A stretch of 64,000 nucleotides of DNA from Niallia circulans NBRC 13626 (GCF_001591585.1 NZ_BCVE01000003.1:248001-312000), one strand, 5' to 3'. Shown: positions 36,244 to 45,539, counted from the stretch's first letter. A program made the numbers and translations. Notes: generated by a model from the letters alone, not told the origin.

Positions 36244-37742
36244 GCGAGTACCTCTTCCTTCATCTTCTTACGGTCTGCTTTTCCATTTATCGTCATGGGA
36301 ATAGAAGAATGATACGTAAATTTACGAGGAATCATATATGCTGGCAAGCGCAAAGCAAGATCCTTACGGATAGCAGCTGTCAGTTTGAATTCCTTATCAA
36401 AATCATGATCCTCTGGAACAACTGCCGCAATCAAGTATTCAATTTCTTCATTTGGTGCATAAGGAATAATAATGGCATTCTTAATATATTCAGACTGATT
36501 CAGGTGGAACTCAATTTCTTCCAGTTCCATCCGATAGCCATGCAGCTTGATTTGATAATCCATTCTTCCTTGGCAGTACACCACACCGTCTTGAATGAAG
36601 CCTGCGTCTCCAGTACGATATACATTCATTCCGTTTATCATGCCAAATGCCTTTTCTGTCAGTTGCGGCTCACCGAGATATCCTTTTGATACACTTGGCC
36701 CCGCAAGAATAAGTTCACCTTTTTCTCCTTCTGGGAGCGGATTATCCAATTCATCTAAAACGAAAACCCTCATATCCGATTTTGGATAGCCTACTGGCAG
36801 AGCCTTCTCTTTCGTAAGCAATTCTTCCGTGATTTCAATAGACGTCACCACTACTGTTGCTTCTGTAGGTCCATAGGTATTAAAAATTCTCGCTCTTGGG
36901 AAACGCTCCTTCAGCTCCTTGGCTACAGCAAGTGGCAATACTTCCCCACAGAAAAGGAATAGTTCAAGCTCTGGAAGCATCTTTTGATCAAAATCAGGAT
37001 TAGGAAAACACATTTGCACAAAGGATGGTGTCGAGGTCCATATTTGTATAGACGAATGACTTAAGTTCTCAAACAAAAGCTTCGGTTTATTGCTTACTTC
37101 TTTCTCCAGCGTATGAATGGTACCCCCACTCTGTAAGGCTGGATAAAAGTCCATTACAGACAAATCGAATGAAAAGGGTGCCTGGTTCAAGAATACCTTT
37201 CCTTCCCCTAACGGAAAGTCCCCTGTCATCCAATCGGTAAAGGATTGTAGATTCGCTGCAGTTATTTGAACTCCCTTAGGATTTCCAGTACTGCCGGACG
37301 TATAAATGATATAAAAAACCTCATCACTTTGGACCCAGTACTCTTCTCCAATATGCTCTATTTGTTCCAAATTCATTTCTAGCATTTGTAAAACTATAAC
37401 ACCATCAAAATCCAGCTTGCTAGTTGTCGTATTAATTACCACTCCAGCACCGGACTTTTCGACAATAAGACGTACCCGTTCGATTGGAATCGACGTATCT
37501 ACCGGTATATAAGGATGGCCGGCCTGAACACAAGCGAGAAACGATACCGGCATATCTATTCCCATATGTCCATACACTACAATTGGCGTCTGCCTCTCAA
37601 GCTTAATAGCATGTAATAAGCTTGCCAGCCTTCTTGATTTATCCCAGAGCATTCCATAAGTCAGCATCTGGCCTTCTGTACGATATGCTATCTGTTCTGA
37701 TTTTCTTACCGCATGCTGCGCAATACGAGTTAAAAGTTTCAT
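36240..37742 (-). CDS. dltA: D-alanine--D-alanyl carrier protein ligase DltA
   Basis: 500 residues of the adenylate-forming (AMP-binding) family. The P-loop-like [25 protein letters not shown] and YRTGD motifs and the C-terminal catalytic Lys in NGKADRKK are present. It activates D-alanine with ATP and loads it onto DltC in the cytoplasm. It lies 17 bases after the small dltX gene. Its length is the family norm. Confidence 0.95.
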   Translation of the reverse strand: MKLLTRIAQHAVRKSEQIAYRTEGQMLTYGMLWDKSRRLASLLHAIKLERQTPIVVYGHMGIDMPVSFLACVQAGHPYIPVDTSIPIERVRLIVEKSGAGVVINTTTSKLDFDGVIVLQMLEMNLEQIEHIGEEYWVQSDEVFYIIYTSGSTGNPKGVQITAANLQSFTDWMTGDFPLGEGKVFLNQAPFSFDLSVMDFYPALQSGGTIHTLEKEVSNKPKLLFENLSHSSIQIWTSTPSFVQMCFPNPDFDQKMLPELELFLFCGEVLPLAVAKELKERFPRARIFNTYGPTEATVVVTSIEITEELLTKEKALPVGYPKSDMRVFVLDELDNPLPEGEKGELILAGPSVSKGYLGEPQLTEKAFGMINGMNVYRTGDAGFIQDGVVYCQGRMDYQIKLHGYRMELEEIEFHLNQSEYIKNAIIIPYAPNEEIEYLIAAVVPEDHDFDKEFKLTAAIRKDLALRLPAYMIPRKFTYHSSIPMTINGKADRKKMKEEVLA

Positions 37743-37759
37743 TTTATTATCTTCTCCAT

Positions 37760-37906
37760 TTAGAAATCATTATAAATATAGTTGCCTGTATTGGCCGTAT
37801 GGAAGCCATACATCAAGAATAAGGTAATGAGGATGGCAAAATAAAAACAAGTCTGTAAAGCAAACCGGACGCCAGTATGCCTATACAACTGTTTAAGCTT
37901 ATTCAT
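37760..37906 (-). CDS. dltX: Teichoic acid D-Ala incorporation-associated protein DltX
   Basis: 48 residues starting [20 protein letters not shown], with one membrane helix in the middle and the hallmark C-terminal end NYIYNDF (FIYNDF/YNEF motif). DltX interacts with DltB/DltD in the D-alanylation complex; its C-terminal motif has been proposed to carry the D-alanyl group across to the acceptor. It is the first gene of the dlt cluster, between the response regulator gene and dltA. GGAGAG precedes the ATG. It is commonly left unannotated because of its size. Confidence 0.92.
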   Translation of the reverse strand: MNKLKQLYRHTGVRFALQTCFYFAILITLFLMYGFHTANTGNYIYNDF

Positions 37907-37923
37907 CTTCTCTCTCCTTTCTT

Positions 37924-38595
37924 TTATTCAAACTTATAGCCTGTTCCAATAACAGTCCGGATATGATGGGATTCAAAGCTTAATTTAGCCCTAAGCTTTT
38001 TAATATGTGTATCCACAACTCGACTATCACCATCGAAGTCGAATCCCCATACATGATTCAAAATTGTTTCCCGTGAAAGGACATTATTTTTATGCTGAAG
38101 CAAGAAAACTAATAATTCATATTCTTTTGGCGTCAATTCGACTTGTTGGCCTGCAAGCTGAAGCTGATGAGACTTTGTATTAACAATTGCCTCACCGAAG
38201 CTTATCATATGGCCAGTCGGCAGATAATGCTCTTTTGCCCGTTTCATTAAAGAATTAGCGCGTGCTACTAACACTTTTGGACTGAACGGCTTGGTAACAT
38301 AATCATCAGCTCCAAGTTCAAAGCCATGGATTTTATCATCATCACTGGATTTCGCTGTCAGCAGAATAATGGGTACGCCAGAATTCATGCGAACCTGCTT
38401 GGTGACAGCAAACCCATCCATTTGCGGCATCATAATATCAAGAATAACTAAATCAGGATATATAGCATCAAACCAATCTATTGCACTGCTGCCATTATCC
38501 GTTTCATATACTTCCCAGCCGTCCTTTTTAAAATAATCAGCTACGACTTCTCGAATTCTCACTTCATCCTCGACAAGCAATACTTTCTTCCCCAT
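37924..38595 (-). CDS. OmpR-family response regulator adjacent to dlt
   Basis: 223 residues from the ATG at 38595; GGAAGGAAG lies upstream, and a TTG 18 bases earlier overlaps that site. The receiver has Glu9-Asp10, phospho-acceptor Asp53 (VILDIMMPQMDG) and Lys in VTKPFSP. The winged helix (LSRETILNHVWGFDFDGDSRVV region) follows. Only 17 bases separate it from dltX on the same strand, so the kinase, regulator and dlt genes may be one transcript. Dlt-linked regulators are known in Streptococcus agalactiae (DltRS). Regulation of dlt here is inferred. Confidence 0.92.
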   Translation of the reverse strand: MGKKVLLVEDEVRIREVVADYFKKDGWEVYETDNGSSAIDWFDAIYPDLVILDIMMPQMDGFAVTKQVRMNSGVPIILLTAKSSDDDKIHGFELGADDYVTKPFSPKVLVARANSLMKRAKEHYLPTGHMISFGEAIVNTKSHQLQLAGQQVELTPKEYELLVFLLQHKNNVLSRETILNHVWGFDFDGDSRVVDTHIKKLRAKLSFESHHIRTVIGTGYKFE

Positions 38596-38672
38596 CGTGA
38601 ATCTTCCTTCCAATTTAAAGATATTAACAAGGTTATATGTCTTTCATGTGTCCTAATAAGAAATTATTACCA

Positions 38673-40415
38673 TTAACAAAAGTAAATATAGAAACGCACA
38701 CCGCCTGGTATGTTTTCTGCTCCATAATGAAAGCCATGCAGGCTAAGTATTTGCTGAACAATGGCCAATCCTAATCCTGTCCCACCCGTCATTCGGCTGC
38801 GAGAAGATTCAGCCCGATAGAAACGTTTCCAGATTTTATCCAGCTGTTCTTCTGGTATCTGTGCACCTGTATTTTCGATTTGGAACACACTGTTGCCATT
38901 TTCCTGATCTAATTCGATACGAATCCTAATGACAGAGTCAGGTTCGCTGTGGCGGATTGCATTAATAAGAAGATTTTTCATTACCCGTTCCATCCACTCA
39001 TAATCTGCCAAAATATGCTGTTCATTCTTCGGCATAATTTCAATTACCACATTTTTCTCTTTGGCTATGCAAAATAGTTTATTTGCCAAATCCTCAATCA
39101 TTTCACTAAGCAAGAAAGATGTTTTCCGTAGTTTGATCGCACCATTCTCCAACTTAGCCAAATCCAGCATATTCTTAATCAGCACTTCCATCTTTTCTGA
39201 TTCCTCAATAATTACTTCTATATAGTGATCTTGTTTATCAGGACTGATTCCATCTTGCAGTCCCTCTGCAAAGCTTTTAACAATACTAAGAGGGGTCTTC
39301 AGTTCATGGGAAGCATGTTCGAAAAATTCACGTTGCTCCTTCTCCATTTGCAGTCGTTTTTCCATATCTTCCTTCAGCTTTCCGTTGGCTTCTTTCAAAC
39401 CATTTAATGCAATATCCAAGTTTTGCGCCATAACTAGCATGTTGTTCGCCAAACTCCCCAGCTCATCCTTCTGCTTAATCGGCTTCAGCGATGTGAAGTC
39501 TAGATGCACCATTTTTTTTGCCATTTCATTTAGCTTAATTAGTGGTCTACTAACAAGACGAGAGAAGAACAACGACAATAAAAGAATGAGAATAAAGCCA
39601 GCAATCCCGATATATACATAAAATATTCGGAGTGATTCATTAGTATCTCTGATTTCCTGAAGAGATGTGACAGAGAACATAATTTGCATTTCTCCGTCTT
39701 TCTTAATTGGCTCCATTAATACTAAATAATGTTTTCCACTCCATGACTCCACCCAGTCTAGCTGCAGGCTTTCTCCTTCGGAAAGCTGCTTTATCTGCTT
39801 CTCTTGAAGAGGAAACCATTCCAATAGTGCATCATAGAGAATTCCTAACCCTCTACTTGCCACTTTCCCCTTAGGCAGCGAAATACTTTTTACCTTCCCT
39901 TTGATGGTCACTTCATTCTCAGCCTGACTTTCTCCGACACTAGAGCTATCCTTCGTAATAATAGATGGATAAATGACTGAAGGAACTAGAGCATCTACTT
40001 CTCCTTGCACAATCACTTTATCTCCCTTTGCAATATTCAATGCTTGTACTTGTTTTCCGTAATCTGTGATGAGTAACGAAAGGGATACTTCCACAATTTC
40101 GCCATCCCCTGTCTCCAACATGATATTAAAAGGATCTTGTACCAACTGATAACCTTCTGTGTCCACAATCGTCAACGGACTTTTTGTCTTCTTTATGTAG
40201 GACAAGGTCTGTTTTGTCAGTTCTGCTTCACTCCAAGAATTTTGCTCATATCCCTCTGCTAACTGATGGATGTGCCTTGCTGCTTCTTTCGTTTTATGAT
40301 GTTGATAAAAACGGTCAAAGAATACTAACTGAAATATCATAATCATGGCGTAAAACACCAAAAAGAATATAGACGTTACAGCGAATAACTTGACAGTAAT
40401 ACTGCGTTTTCTCAT
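38673..40415 (-). CDS. Sensor histidine kinase adjacent to dlt, with large extracellular domain
   Basis: 580 residues. Membrane helices lie at about 8-33 and 263-284, leaving roughly 230 residues outside. That sensor has two repeats of a GDKVIVQGEV / EVTIKGKVKSI strand pattern, suggesting an OB-like beta-barrel part. A HAMP (285-340), a coiled coil, HisKA with His370 in ASHELKTPLS and an HATPase with GGTGLGLAIVQQ follow. It precedes the response regulator, the reverse of the order at 18276. Cationic peptides or wall damage are plausible signals, by analogy with other dlt-linked kinases. I do not recognise the exact orthologue. Confidence 0.88.
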   Translation of the reverse strand: MRKRSITVKLFAVTSIFFLVFYAMIMIFQLVFFDRFYQHHKTKEAARHIHQLAEGYEQNSWSEAELTKQTLSYIKKTKSPLTIVDTEGYQLVQDPFNIMLETGDGEIVEVSLSLLITDYGKQVQALNIAKGDKVIVQGEVDALVPSVIYPSIITKDSSSVGESQAENEVTIKGKVKSISLPKGKVASRGLGILYDALLEWFPLQEKQIKQLSEGESLQLDWVESWSGKHYLVLMEPIKKDGEMQIMFSVTSLQEIRDTNESLRIFYVYIGIAGFILILLLSLFFSRLVSRPLIKLNEMAKKMVHLDFTSLKPIKQKDELGSLANNMLVMAQNLDIALNGLKEANGKLKEDMEKRLQMEKEQREFFEHASHELKTPLSIVKSFAEGLQDGISPDKQDHYIEVIIEESEKMEVLIKNMLDLAKLENGAIKLRKTSFLLSEMIEDLANKLFCIAKEKNVVIEIMPKNEQHILADYEWMERVMKNLLINAIRHSEPDSVIRIRIELDQENGNSVFQIENTGAQIPEEQLDKIWKRFYRAESSRSRMTGGTGLGLAIVQQILSLHGFHYGAENIPGGVRFYIYFC

Positions 40416-40854
40416 GTTATACTCCTTTGTTTCATACGGCAGTTTATTCCTAACTTAAACTTAAGCTATGGATATGTTTTTTGTGTGTCCACATGTAATC
40501 CTCCATATAGTAACCATTTTTTTCAAGTTAGGGAACCCCTTTTTATCTATCTCTCTTATTTAAAAAGAAGAAATCATAGTTTAAACGAATCTGGATTAAG
40601 TAATGGCGATATGCTGTATTTTAGTGACATAGTTTATTTGTCCAGCAGAAATCACCTTTTTTTGTACAGTAATTATTCAATAGAGACTAGGGAGGAAAGC
40701 TAAAAGGGGAACATTAATGACCTATAGAACTATAAACTAGCGTAGTACTAGATTGGTTGTAAGGTAGAGATAGTGGGATTTTAGAAACTTTTTAACGATG
40801 GAGATAACCTAATTGGAAACATACGTAAAAGCTTTTTCTAGTTATCTACCAAAC
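40416..40854. other. Intergenic stretch with no recognised gene
   Basis: About 440 bases between the kinase gene and the terminator at 40855. The part next to 40416 must hold the kinase promoter; AAGGAG precedes that start. Short overlapping copies of TTAAGT occur near 40455-40470. No coding potential or known RNA was found in the remainder. Confidence 0.5.
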
Positions 40855-40902
40855 GTAAAAGACGGAATTTGCCCAAATATGGACAAATTCCGTCTTTGTT
40901 TT
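40855..40902 (-). terminator. Terminator after the SDR gene
   Basis: AAAGACGGAATTTG (about 40858-40871) pairs with CAAATTCCGTCTTT (40883-40896); T-rich tails are present on both strands. It lies about 70 bases after the SDR stop. Confidence 0.85.
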
Positions 40903-40969
40903 CATGATTGCTGTCTATAGGAATGAATATGTTAACTATCCATATAAAATGTTATTTTTTCTTTTACTA

Positions 40970-41716
40970 TCAAAGTTGTTGCCTTGTTGGACGTACTAAT
41001 ATTTCATTTACTCCTACTTCTTCTGGCTGATTAATTGCATAATAAATTGCTTCAGCAATATTTTCTGGCTCAATACCCACAGCCTCTTCAATTTGGTTTA
41101 TCGCATTTTTTTGTTCTTGATCTGTAATATGTTTTGATAATTCAGTAAGGATAGATCCTGGTGAAATAATTGTAGATCTAATATTGCTATCTGAAGATTC
41201 TTCTAAACGTAATCCTTCACTTATTGATCTCACAGCTGATTTTGTAGCACAGTAAACAGCACTACCAGGAAAAACAATATGGCCAGCAATACTTGATAGA
41301 TTAATTATATGACCATTGTTTTGTTCACGCATATAAGGTAAAACAGCATAAATACCATAAAGGACGCCTTTAATATTTACATCTACCATTAAATCCCATT
41401 CGTGAATTTTTCTATTTTTAAGTTCAGATAGAGGCATTACCCCTGCATTATTAATAAGGACATCAATTTTTCCGAATTTTTCTGAAGCAAATGATGCAAG
41501 TTCTTCCATTTGATGAGCATTAGTAACATCAGTAACTTTGTAAACAGCCGTGCCACCGTTTTCGTTAATAGTAGTAGTAATTTCTTCTAATAAGTCTTTA
41601 CGACGTGCAGCTAATACAACGTTCGCTCCATTATTTGCCAACTTTATCGCTGTAGCTTTCCCTATTCCACTAGAAGCTCCAGTAATAATAACGGTTTTAT
41701 TTTCTACATTGTTCAT
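40970..41716 (-). CDS. Short-chain dehydrogenase/reductase (SDR), MerR-linked
   Basis: 248 residues, classical SDR. The cofactor loop TGASSGIGKA, NNAGV, catalytic Ser in LSSIAG and the YCATK motif (Tyr and Lys) are all present. The RRKD segment after the second strand suggests NADP(H). The likely substrate is a carbonyl compound or alcohol, not defined by sequence. It is divergent from a small MerR regulator, whose operator overlaps its promoter. AAGGAGG precedes the ATG. Such MerR-SDR pairs often respond to reactive carbonyl or oxidative stress, an inference here. Confidence 0.9.
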   Translation of the reverse strand: MNNVENKTVIITGASSGIGKATAIKLANNGANVVLAARRKDLLEEITTTINENGGTAVYKVTDVTNAHQMEELASFASEKFGKIDVLINNAGVMPLSELKNRKIHEWDLMVDVNIKGVLYGIYAVLPYMREQNNGHIINLSSIAGHIVFPGSAVYCATKSAVRSISEGLRLEESSDSNIRSTIISPGSILTELSKHITDQEQKNAINQIEEAVGIEPENIAEAIYYAINQPEEVGVNEILVRPTRQQL

Positions 41717-41746
41717 TTGTAATTCCTCCTTGTTTGATGTAAATTA

Positions 41747-41777
41747 AGTATATCAATTAAACTTTGGTTTAACGCAA
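41747..41777 (-). promoter_or_regulatory. MerR-type promoter with 19-bp spacer and dyad operator
   Basis: Minus-strand -35 TTGCGT (41772-41777) and -10 TATACT (41747-41752) are 19 bases apart instead of 17. The spacer contains the perfect palindrome TTAAAC-N4-GTTTAA (41757-41772). This is the classic layout in which a MerR protein untwists the DNA to activate the promoter. Confidence 0.85.
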
Positions 41778-41873
41778 GCTAAAACAAAAGTGCTTTCATA
41801 TCAATATTTAGAACCCATCAAAAGATTTTAAATAAAAATCATAATTAAAGTAACTTTAATTAAAGGAGGAAAA

Positions 41874-42248
41874 ATGAAGTATATAGATGAAATTGCAAAA
41901 ACAAGGAATTTAACTGAATCTACATTGAGATATTATGAAAAAGAAAAGATTATACCAAGAGCACCACGAGATAAGAATGGGCATAGAATTTATACAGATG
42001 AAATTGTTGAGTGGGTAGATTTTATCATAAGTTTAAAAGAAACTGGGATGCCACTGAAAAAAATAAGAAGTTACGCTGAATTATATAATCATGGTGATGA
42101 AACATTAAGAGAAAGAAAAGAGATGATGCTTCAACACAAAAAAAGTGTAAAAGAGCATATTAATAAAACCGTAGAACATTTAGAAAAGATAAATTATAAA
42201 ATTGCTTTATATGATGTTCAACTAGAAGAAGTAAAAAGAATGCCTTAA
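41874..42248 (+). CDS. MerR-family transcriptional regulator
   Basis: 124 residues. The N-terminal winged helix (residues 2-70: IDEIAKTRNLTESTLRYYEKE, then FIISLKETGMPLKKIRSYAEL) is followed by a coiled-coil dimer helix (75-115). No conserved cysteines are seen at the C-terminus, so metal sensing is unlikely; relatives such as AdhR sense aldehydes through other residues. GGAGG precedes the ATG. The divergent SDR gene is the likely target through the dyad at 41757-41772. Confidence 0.9.
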   Translation: MKYIDEIAKTRNLTESTLRYYEKEKIIPRAPRDKNGHRIYTDEIVEWVDFIISLKETGMPLKKIRSYAELYNHGDETLRERKEMMLQHKKSVKEHINKTVEHLEKINYKIALYDVQLEEVKRMP

Positions 42249-42338
42249 AAGATAATCGGCAAAAAATATATGCCGTTCTTTGAAATTATATTAATTAACA
42301 ATCTGTAAACAACGTAGGGCAACTTATATAGAAAGTAG

Positions 42339-42521
42339 ATTCCATACATATTAATTGATGATACTGATAGAATGTTCTTGTCCAACTACAAGAAAGACAA
42401 TCTCATCCGTTTATGTATATCACAAGCACAAGATCATCAAATAAGATTAGGAGTAAAAAGGATAGCTGAAACCATTACCTTATTGAGTAATAAAAGGAAC
42501 TATTATTACTCTCTTCTATGA
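42339..42521 (+). pseudogene. Remnant of a MocR/class I aminotransferase C-terminus
   Basis: One open stretch encodes KKDNLIRLCISQAQDHQIRL followed by GVKRIAETI. It lines up with the last 40 or so residues of the MocR proteins in this window (for example RHLRISYSYASLEELEKGL). No ribosome binding site or upstream domains remain; an in-frame TAG precedes it. It is probably all that is left of a fourth MocR-like gene. Confidence 0.45.
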
Positions 42522-42529
42522 TAAAAATA

Positions 42530-42576
42530 CAAAATCCACACCAATCTTTATCATGATTGGTGTGGATTATTATTAA
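42530..42576. terminator. Terminator between the merR side and ogt
   Basis: AATCCACACCAATC (42533-42546) and GATTGGTGTGGATT (42555-42568) are perfect 14-bp arms. A/T-rich tails allow action on both strands; it mainly serves the alkylation-repair operon. Confidence 0.85.
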
Positions 42577-42585
42577 ACATTTTAA

Positions 42586-43068
42586 TTACTTGTGATACGT
42601 TCTCTCATGTTGAAGAAGCCATTCTTTCCTCCATAGACCTCCTGCATAGCCAGTTAATGTCCCATTTGAACCGATTACTCTGTGACAAGGAATGACAATG
42701 CTTAACTTGTTTTTTCCATTTGCACTTCCTACAGCTCTAATCGCTCTTTCATTCCCGATAGAAATGGCTATATCCTTATAGGACCCCGTTTCAGCATACG
42801 GTATTTTTATTAAAGCGTTCCATACCGCGCTTTGAAAATCTGTTCCTTCCAATTGGTATGGGATGGAAAATTCATGACGCTTGCCTTTAAAATATTCGTC
42901 GAGCTGGTTATAGCATTCTACTAAAACGAAAGGAGTTTCTGGTTGTAATGAATTCACGCTCTTATCATTTTCTTCAGAAAATAAAATAGAAATAATTGCT
43001 TCATGGGTACCAATTATTTCCATCTTTCCAATCGGCGATTCATAATCTAATTTATGTATTTTTGTCAT
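42586..43068 (-). CDS. ogt: Methylated-DNA--protein-cysteine methyltransferase
   Basis: 160 residues from the ATG at 43068, which has GGAGG seven bases upstream; the longer frame from 43098 overlaps that site. The active-site motif IVIPCHRVIG places the acceptor Cys at 128. The protein removes methyl groups from O6-methylguanine in one suicidal transfer. Its start overlaps the end of the AlkA-like gene by 17 bases. It is the last gene of an Ada-AlkA-Ogt operon. Confidence 0.94.
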   Translation of the reverse strand: MTKIHKLDYESPIGKMEIIGTHEAIISILFSEENDKSVNSLQPETPFVLVECYNQLDEYFKGKRHEFSIPYQLEGTDFQSAVWNALIKIPYAETGSYKDIAISIGNERAIRAVGSANGKNKLSIVIPCHRVIGSNGTLTGYAGGLWRKEWLLQHERTYHK

Positions 43069-43969
43069 ATAATGACCTCCAAAGATAAAAAGTTGCATAT
43101 GCCTGCCAGCCTTTCCAACCTTCTGCTAATTCTTCTGTTTTTTCTATAGTCGGTTTACTCTTAAGCTCTAGTACATTCTTTAATGCATTATGAAGGCCGA
43201 CATCTGAAACTGGGAAGGAGGAGGTGTAGTGGAGGCATTTCATCATGACATACTCTGCCGTCCATGCTCCTATCCCTCTTATCAACAGAAGAGATTTTTT
43301 TACTTGATGATCATCTTGTTTCATAAGTAATAATTCTTTTGTTAATTTGCCGCTTTGCATATCTTTAGCAATGCCAATGATGTATTCAGCCTTCCTTGTA
43401 GTAAATTGAAGTTCCCTTAAATCATCGACATGGATGGACGCAATTTTTTCAAATGAGGGGAATAACCAAAAGGTTTCCTCTTGGAATGTCAGGCTTTCTC
43501 CGTATTTTTCAACAAAACGTTTCTTTAAAGTATAAGCAAATGTTAAATTAATTTGCTGACCCATAATTGCCCACACGATCGCCTCAAATAAATCGGGAAT
43601 GCACATAATTCTTAAACCATGATATTTATGGGTAAGTGTCCTTAACACCTTATCTTTATCTGCGACTTGGTAAAAGCTCTCCAAATCCTGATCCAAATCA
43701 AACCATTCCCAAATATACTCCGCCACTTTTTTGTGGATGTCATTGGATTCAGGATTCAATGGAAATTCGACCTTTATGGCATGATTGATTGATCCAACTT
43801 TACATAAAATCAACGATTCATTCACTTTTATCAATTTGTATAAAAATCCCTCTTCCATCCGATGAAGCACTTCCTGATTGGATCTGCCTAAAAAAACTAA
43901 ACACTCTTCAAAATTAAATTCCTTTGGAGGATAAATCTCTATATAAGATTCATAATCAATCCAATTCAT
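43052..43969 (-). CDS. alkA: DNA-3-methyladenine glycosylase II (AlkA family)
   Basis: 305 residues from the ATG at 43969 (AAGGG upstream). The helix-hairpin-helix LLLIRGIGAWTAEYVMMK and the following catalytic Asp in FPVSDVGLHNALK belong to the HhH-GPD glycosylase family. It removes alkylated bases such as 3-methyladenine to start base-excision repair. It overlaps the upstream Ada-type gene by 14 bases and the downstream ogt by 17, so the three are co-translated. B. subtilis AlkA is the model. Confidence 0.92.
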   Translation of the reverse strand: MNWIDYESYIEIYPPKEFNFEECLVFLGRSNQEVLHRMEEGFLYKLIKVNESLILCKVGSINHAIKVEFPLNPESNDIHKKVAEYIWEWFDLDQDLESFYQVADKDKVLRTLTHKYHGLRIMCIPDLFEAIVWAIMGQQINLTFAYTLKKRFVEKYGESLTFQEETFWLFPSFEKIASIHVDDLRELQFTTRKAEYIIGIAKDMQSGKLTKELLLMKQDDHQVKKSLLLIRGIGAWTAEYVMMKCLHYTSSFPVSDVGLHNALKNVLELKSKPTIEKTEELAEGWKGWQAYATFYLWRSLYDKNT

Positions 43970-44528
43970 GTTGGTATCCCTTGCGATATTCACTAGGAGA
44001 ACAGTTTTTTATGCTTCTAAATACTTTGTAAAAATTAGAGGAACTCTGGAAACCCACCTCATAACAAATTTCTAGGTTTGTCATAGCAGTGCTTTTGAGA
44101 AGATGGGCCGCTTTATCAATGCGTATTTTTTCTAAATAAGCACGTGGAGTTTCAGCAGTTTCCTTTTTAAACAATCGTTCCAAATAAAAGGGACTCAAAC
44201 CGACATGGGCTGCTATATCCTTTAATATCAAATTTTGTTTATAATGATTGACTAGGAAGGTAATGATATTTCTGACAAGTTCAATATGAGGAGAATGCTC
44301 AACTTCTGGCTGGCACCTTTTGCAAGGACGGTACCCAGCTTTTTCAACTTCATTCCTATCATGGTAAAATTCAACATTTTTCTTTTTAGGCTTCCTTGAT
44401 CTGCAGGAAGGACGGCAATATATTTTTGTTGTTTTTACTGCGGTAAAAAATATCCCATCATACTTACGATCACAACTGATGATCTTCTCCCACATCTCTT
44501 CAAATGAAAGATTGAGATTAGTCGACAT
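43956..44528 (-). CDS. adaA: AdaA-type methylphosphotriester-DNA methyltransferase and AraC activator
   Basis: 190 residues from the ATG at 44528. The N-terminal Ada zinc domain has Cys38, Cys42, Cys69 and Cys72 (YCRPSCRSRKPK, CKRC); Cys38 takes the methyl group from phosphotriesters. The C-terminal two-HTH AraC domain (ILKDIAAHVGLSPFYLERLFKKE region) activates the adaptive response. The O6-methylguanine activity is in the separate ogt gene, as in B. subtilis AdaA/AdaB. A PEP-mutase-like gene ends just 16 bases upstream. Confidence 0.94.
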   Translation of the reverse strand: MSTNLNLSFEEMWEKIISCDRKYDGIFFTAVKTTKIYCRPSCRSRKPKKKNVEFYHDRNEVEKAGYRPCKRCQPEVEHSPHIELVRNIITFLVNHYKQNLILKDIAAHVGLSPFYLERLFKKETAETPRAYLEKIRIDKAAHLLKSTAMTNLEICYEVGFQSSSNFYKVFRSIKNCSPSEYRKGYQHELD

Positions 44529-44544
44529 ATAAACCACTATCCTT

Positions 44545-45327
44545 TCATCCTAGTGCTTCTTTTTCATACAAAGAGGACGTATCCTTAAGCTCTAATAATT
44601 TGCCAGCCTTTTTTTCTAAATAAGCAATTACACTATCAGATAGGGCATTTCCAAAACTAAATCGTCTTACTCCTAATTCTTTAAGCATATTACAATTCGT
44701 CAGCCCAGGTAAAGATAATAGATTTAGTGGAGCGCTAACATTCTTTGTAATTTCTTTAATTTCCTTTTCCTCTCTTAACCCAGGAACAAAAATCCCGCTG
44801 GCACCACTCTCCACATATGCATGAGCTCGTTCCATTGTTTCCAGCAAGGGATTTTTCCCCTTTAAGTAAGTATCCGTTCTGGCATTGATATAAAAGTCTT
44901 TATAACCACTTCTATCTAAGGCTGCCCTCATTTTTTCCATTAGTTTACAATGCTGCGTTATTTCTCTCAATTCATTTGATTTTTTCAATGAATCCTCTAT
45001 ATTGATACCAGCGACTCCAATCTCAGCTGTCCTTAATACATTATTAATAATCTGATCAGGATCCTCACTGTATCCAGCTTCAATATCAGCGGAAACAGGG
45101 ATTTTTACATTCTCTGTAATCGTTTGGATTATAGCTAAGTGTCGATCAAAATCAATTAATTCTCCATCTGAATATCCTAATGAGTTAGCAATTCCCCAAC
45201 TAGTTGTACCAATTGCTTTAAATCCAGCCTTTTCTAGTGTTAAAGCTGAAAGAATATCCCAGGCATTTCCAAGAAATAATAAATCATCTGAAAAGTGTAG
45301 TTCCTTGAATTCCTTCATCATATTCAT
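44545..45327 (-). CDS. Isocitrate lyase/PEP mutase superfamily protein
   Basis: 260 residues, a PEP_mutase (PF13714-type) TIM barrel. FLGNAWDILSALTLEKAGFKAIGTTSWG, DIEAGYSEDP, GINIEDS and INARTDTYL match the oxaloacetate decarboxylase/2-methylisocitrate-lyase-like branch. The KKCGH loop Cys of true isocitrate lyases is absent, so glyoxylate-cycle function is unlikely. It acts in the cytoplasm on a small 2-oxo or C-P/C-C substrate that I cannot name. It is the first gene of the run leading into adaA-alkA-ogt, only 16 bases apart. Confidence 0.85.
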   Translation of the reverse strand: MNMMKEFKELHFSDDLLFLGNAWDILSALTLEKAGFKAIGTTSWGIANSLGYSDGELIDFDRHLAIIQTITENVKIPVSADIEAGYSEDPDQIINNVLRTAEIGVAGINIEDSLKKSNELREITQHCKLMEKMRAALDRSGYKDFYINARTDTYLKGKNPLLETMERAHAYVESGASGIFVPGLREEKEIKEITKNVSAPLNLLSLPGLTNCNMLKELGVRRFSFGNALSDSVIAYLEKKAGKLLELKDTSSLYEKEALG

Positions 45328-45539
45328 TTTTATTGTCCTCCAAATCTTTTATTGGACCTATTTTAACAAGTAATCTACCACCATTTCGTCCTCATTCTTG
45401 CTTTTATGGTCTGTCTTTGGAAAAGAAAAGTGAAGGAATATTATGCTCTTCTTAGCTCTATTAAAATGAATCATGAGTGGCTGTCTTCTTTAGATTTACA
45501 AGCGTATTTTACGAAATTTATCCAATTTACAAATACAAT

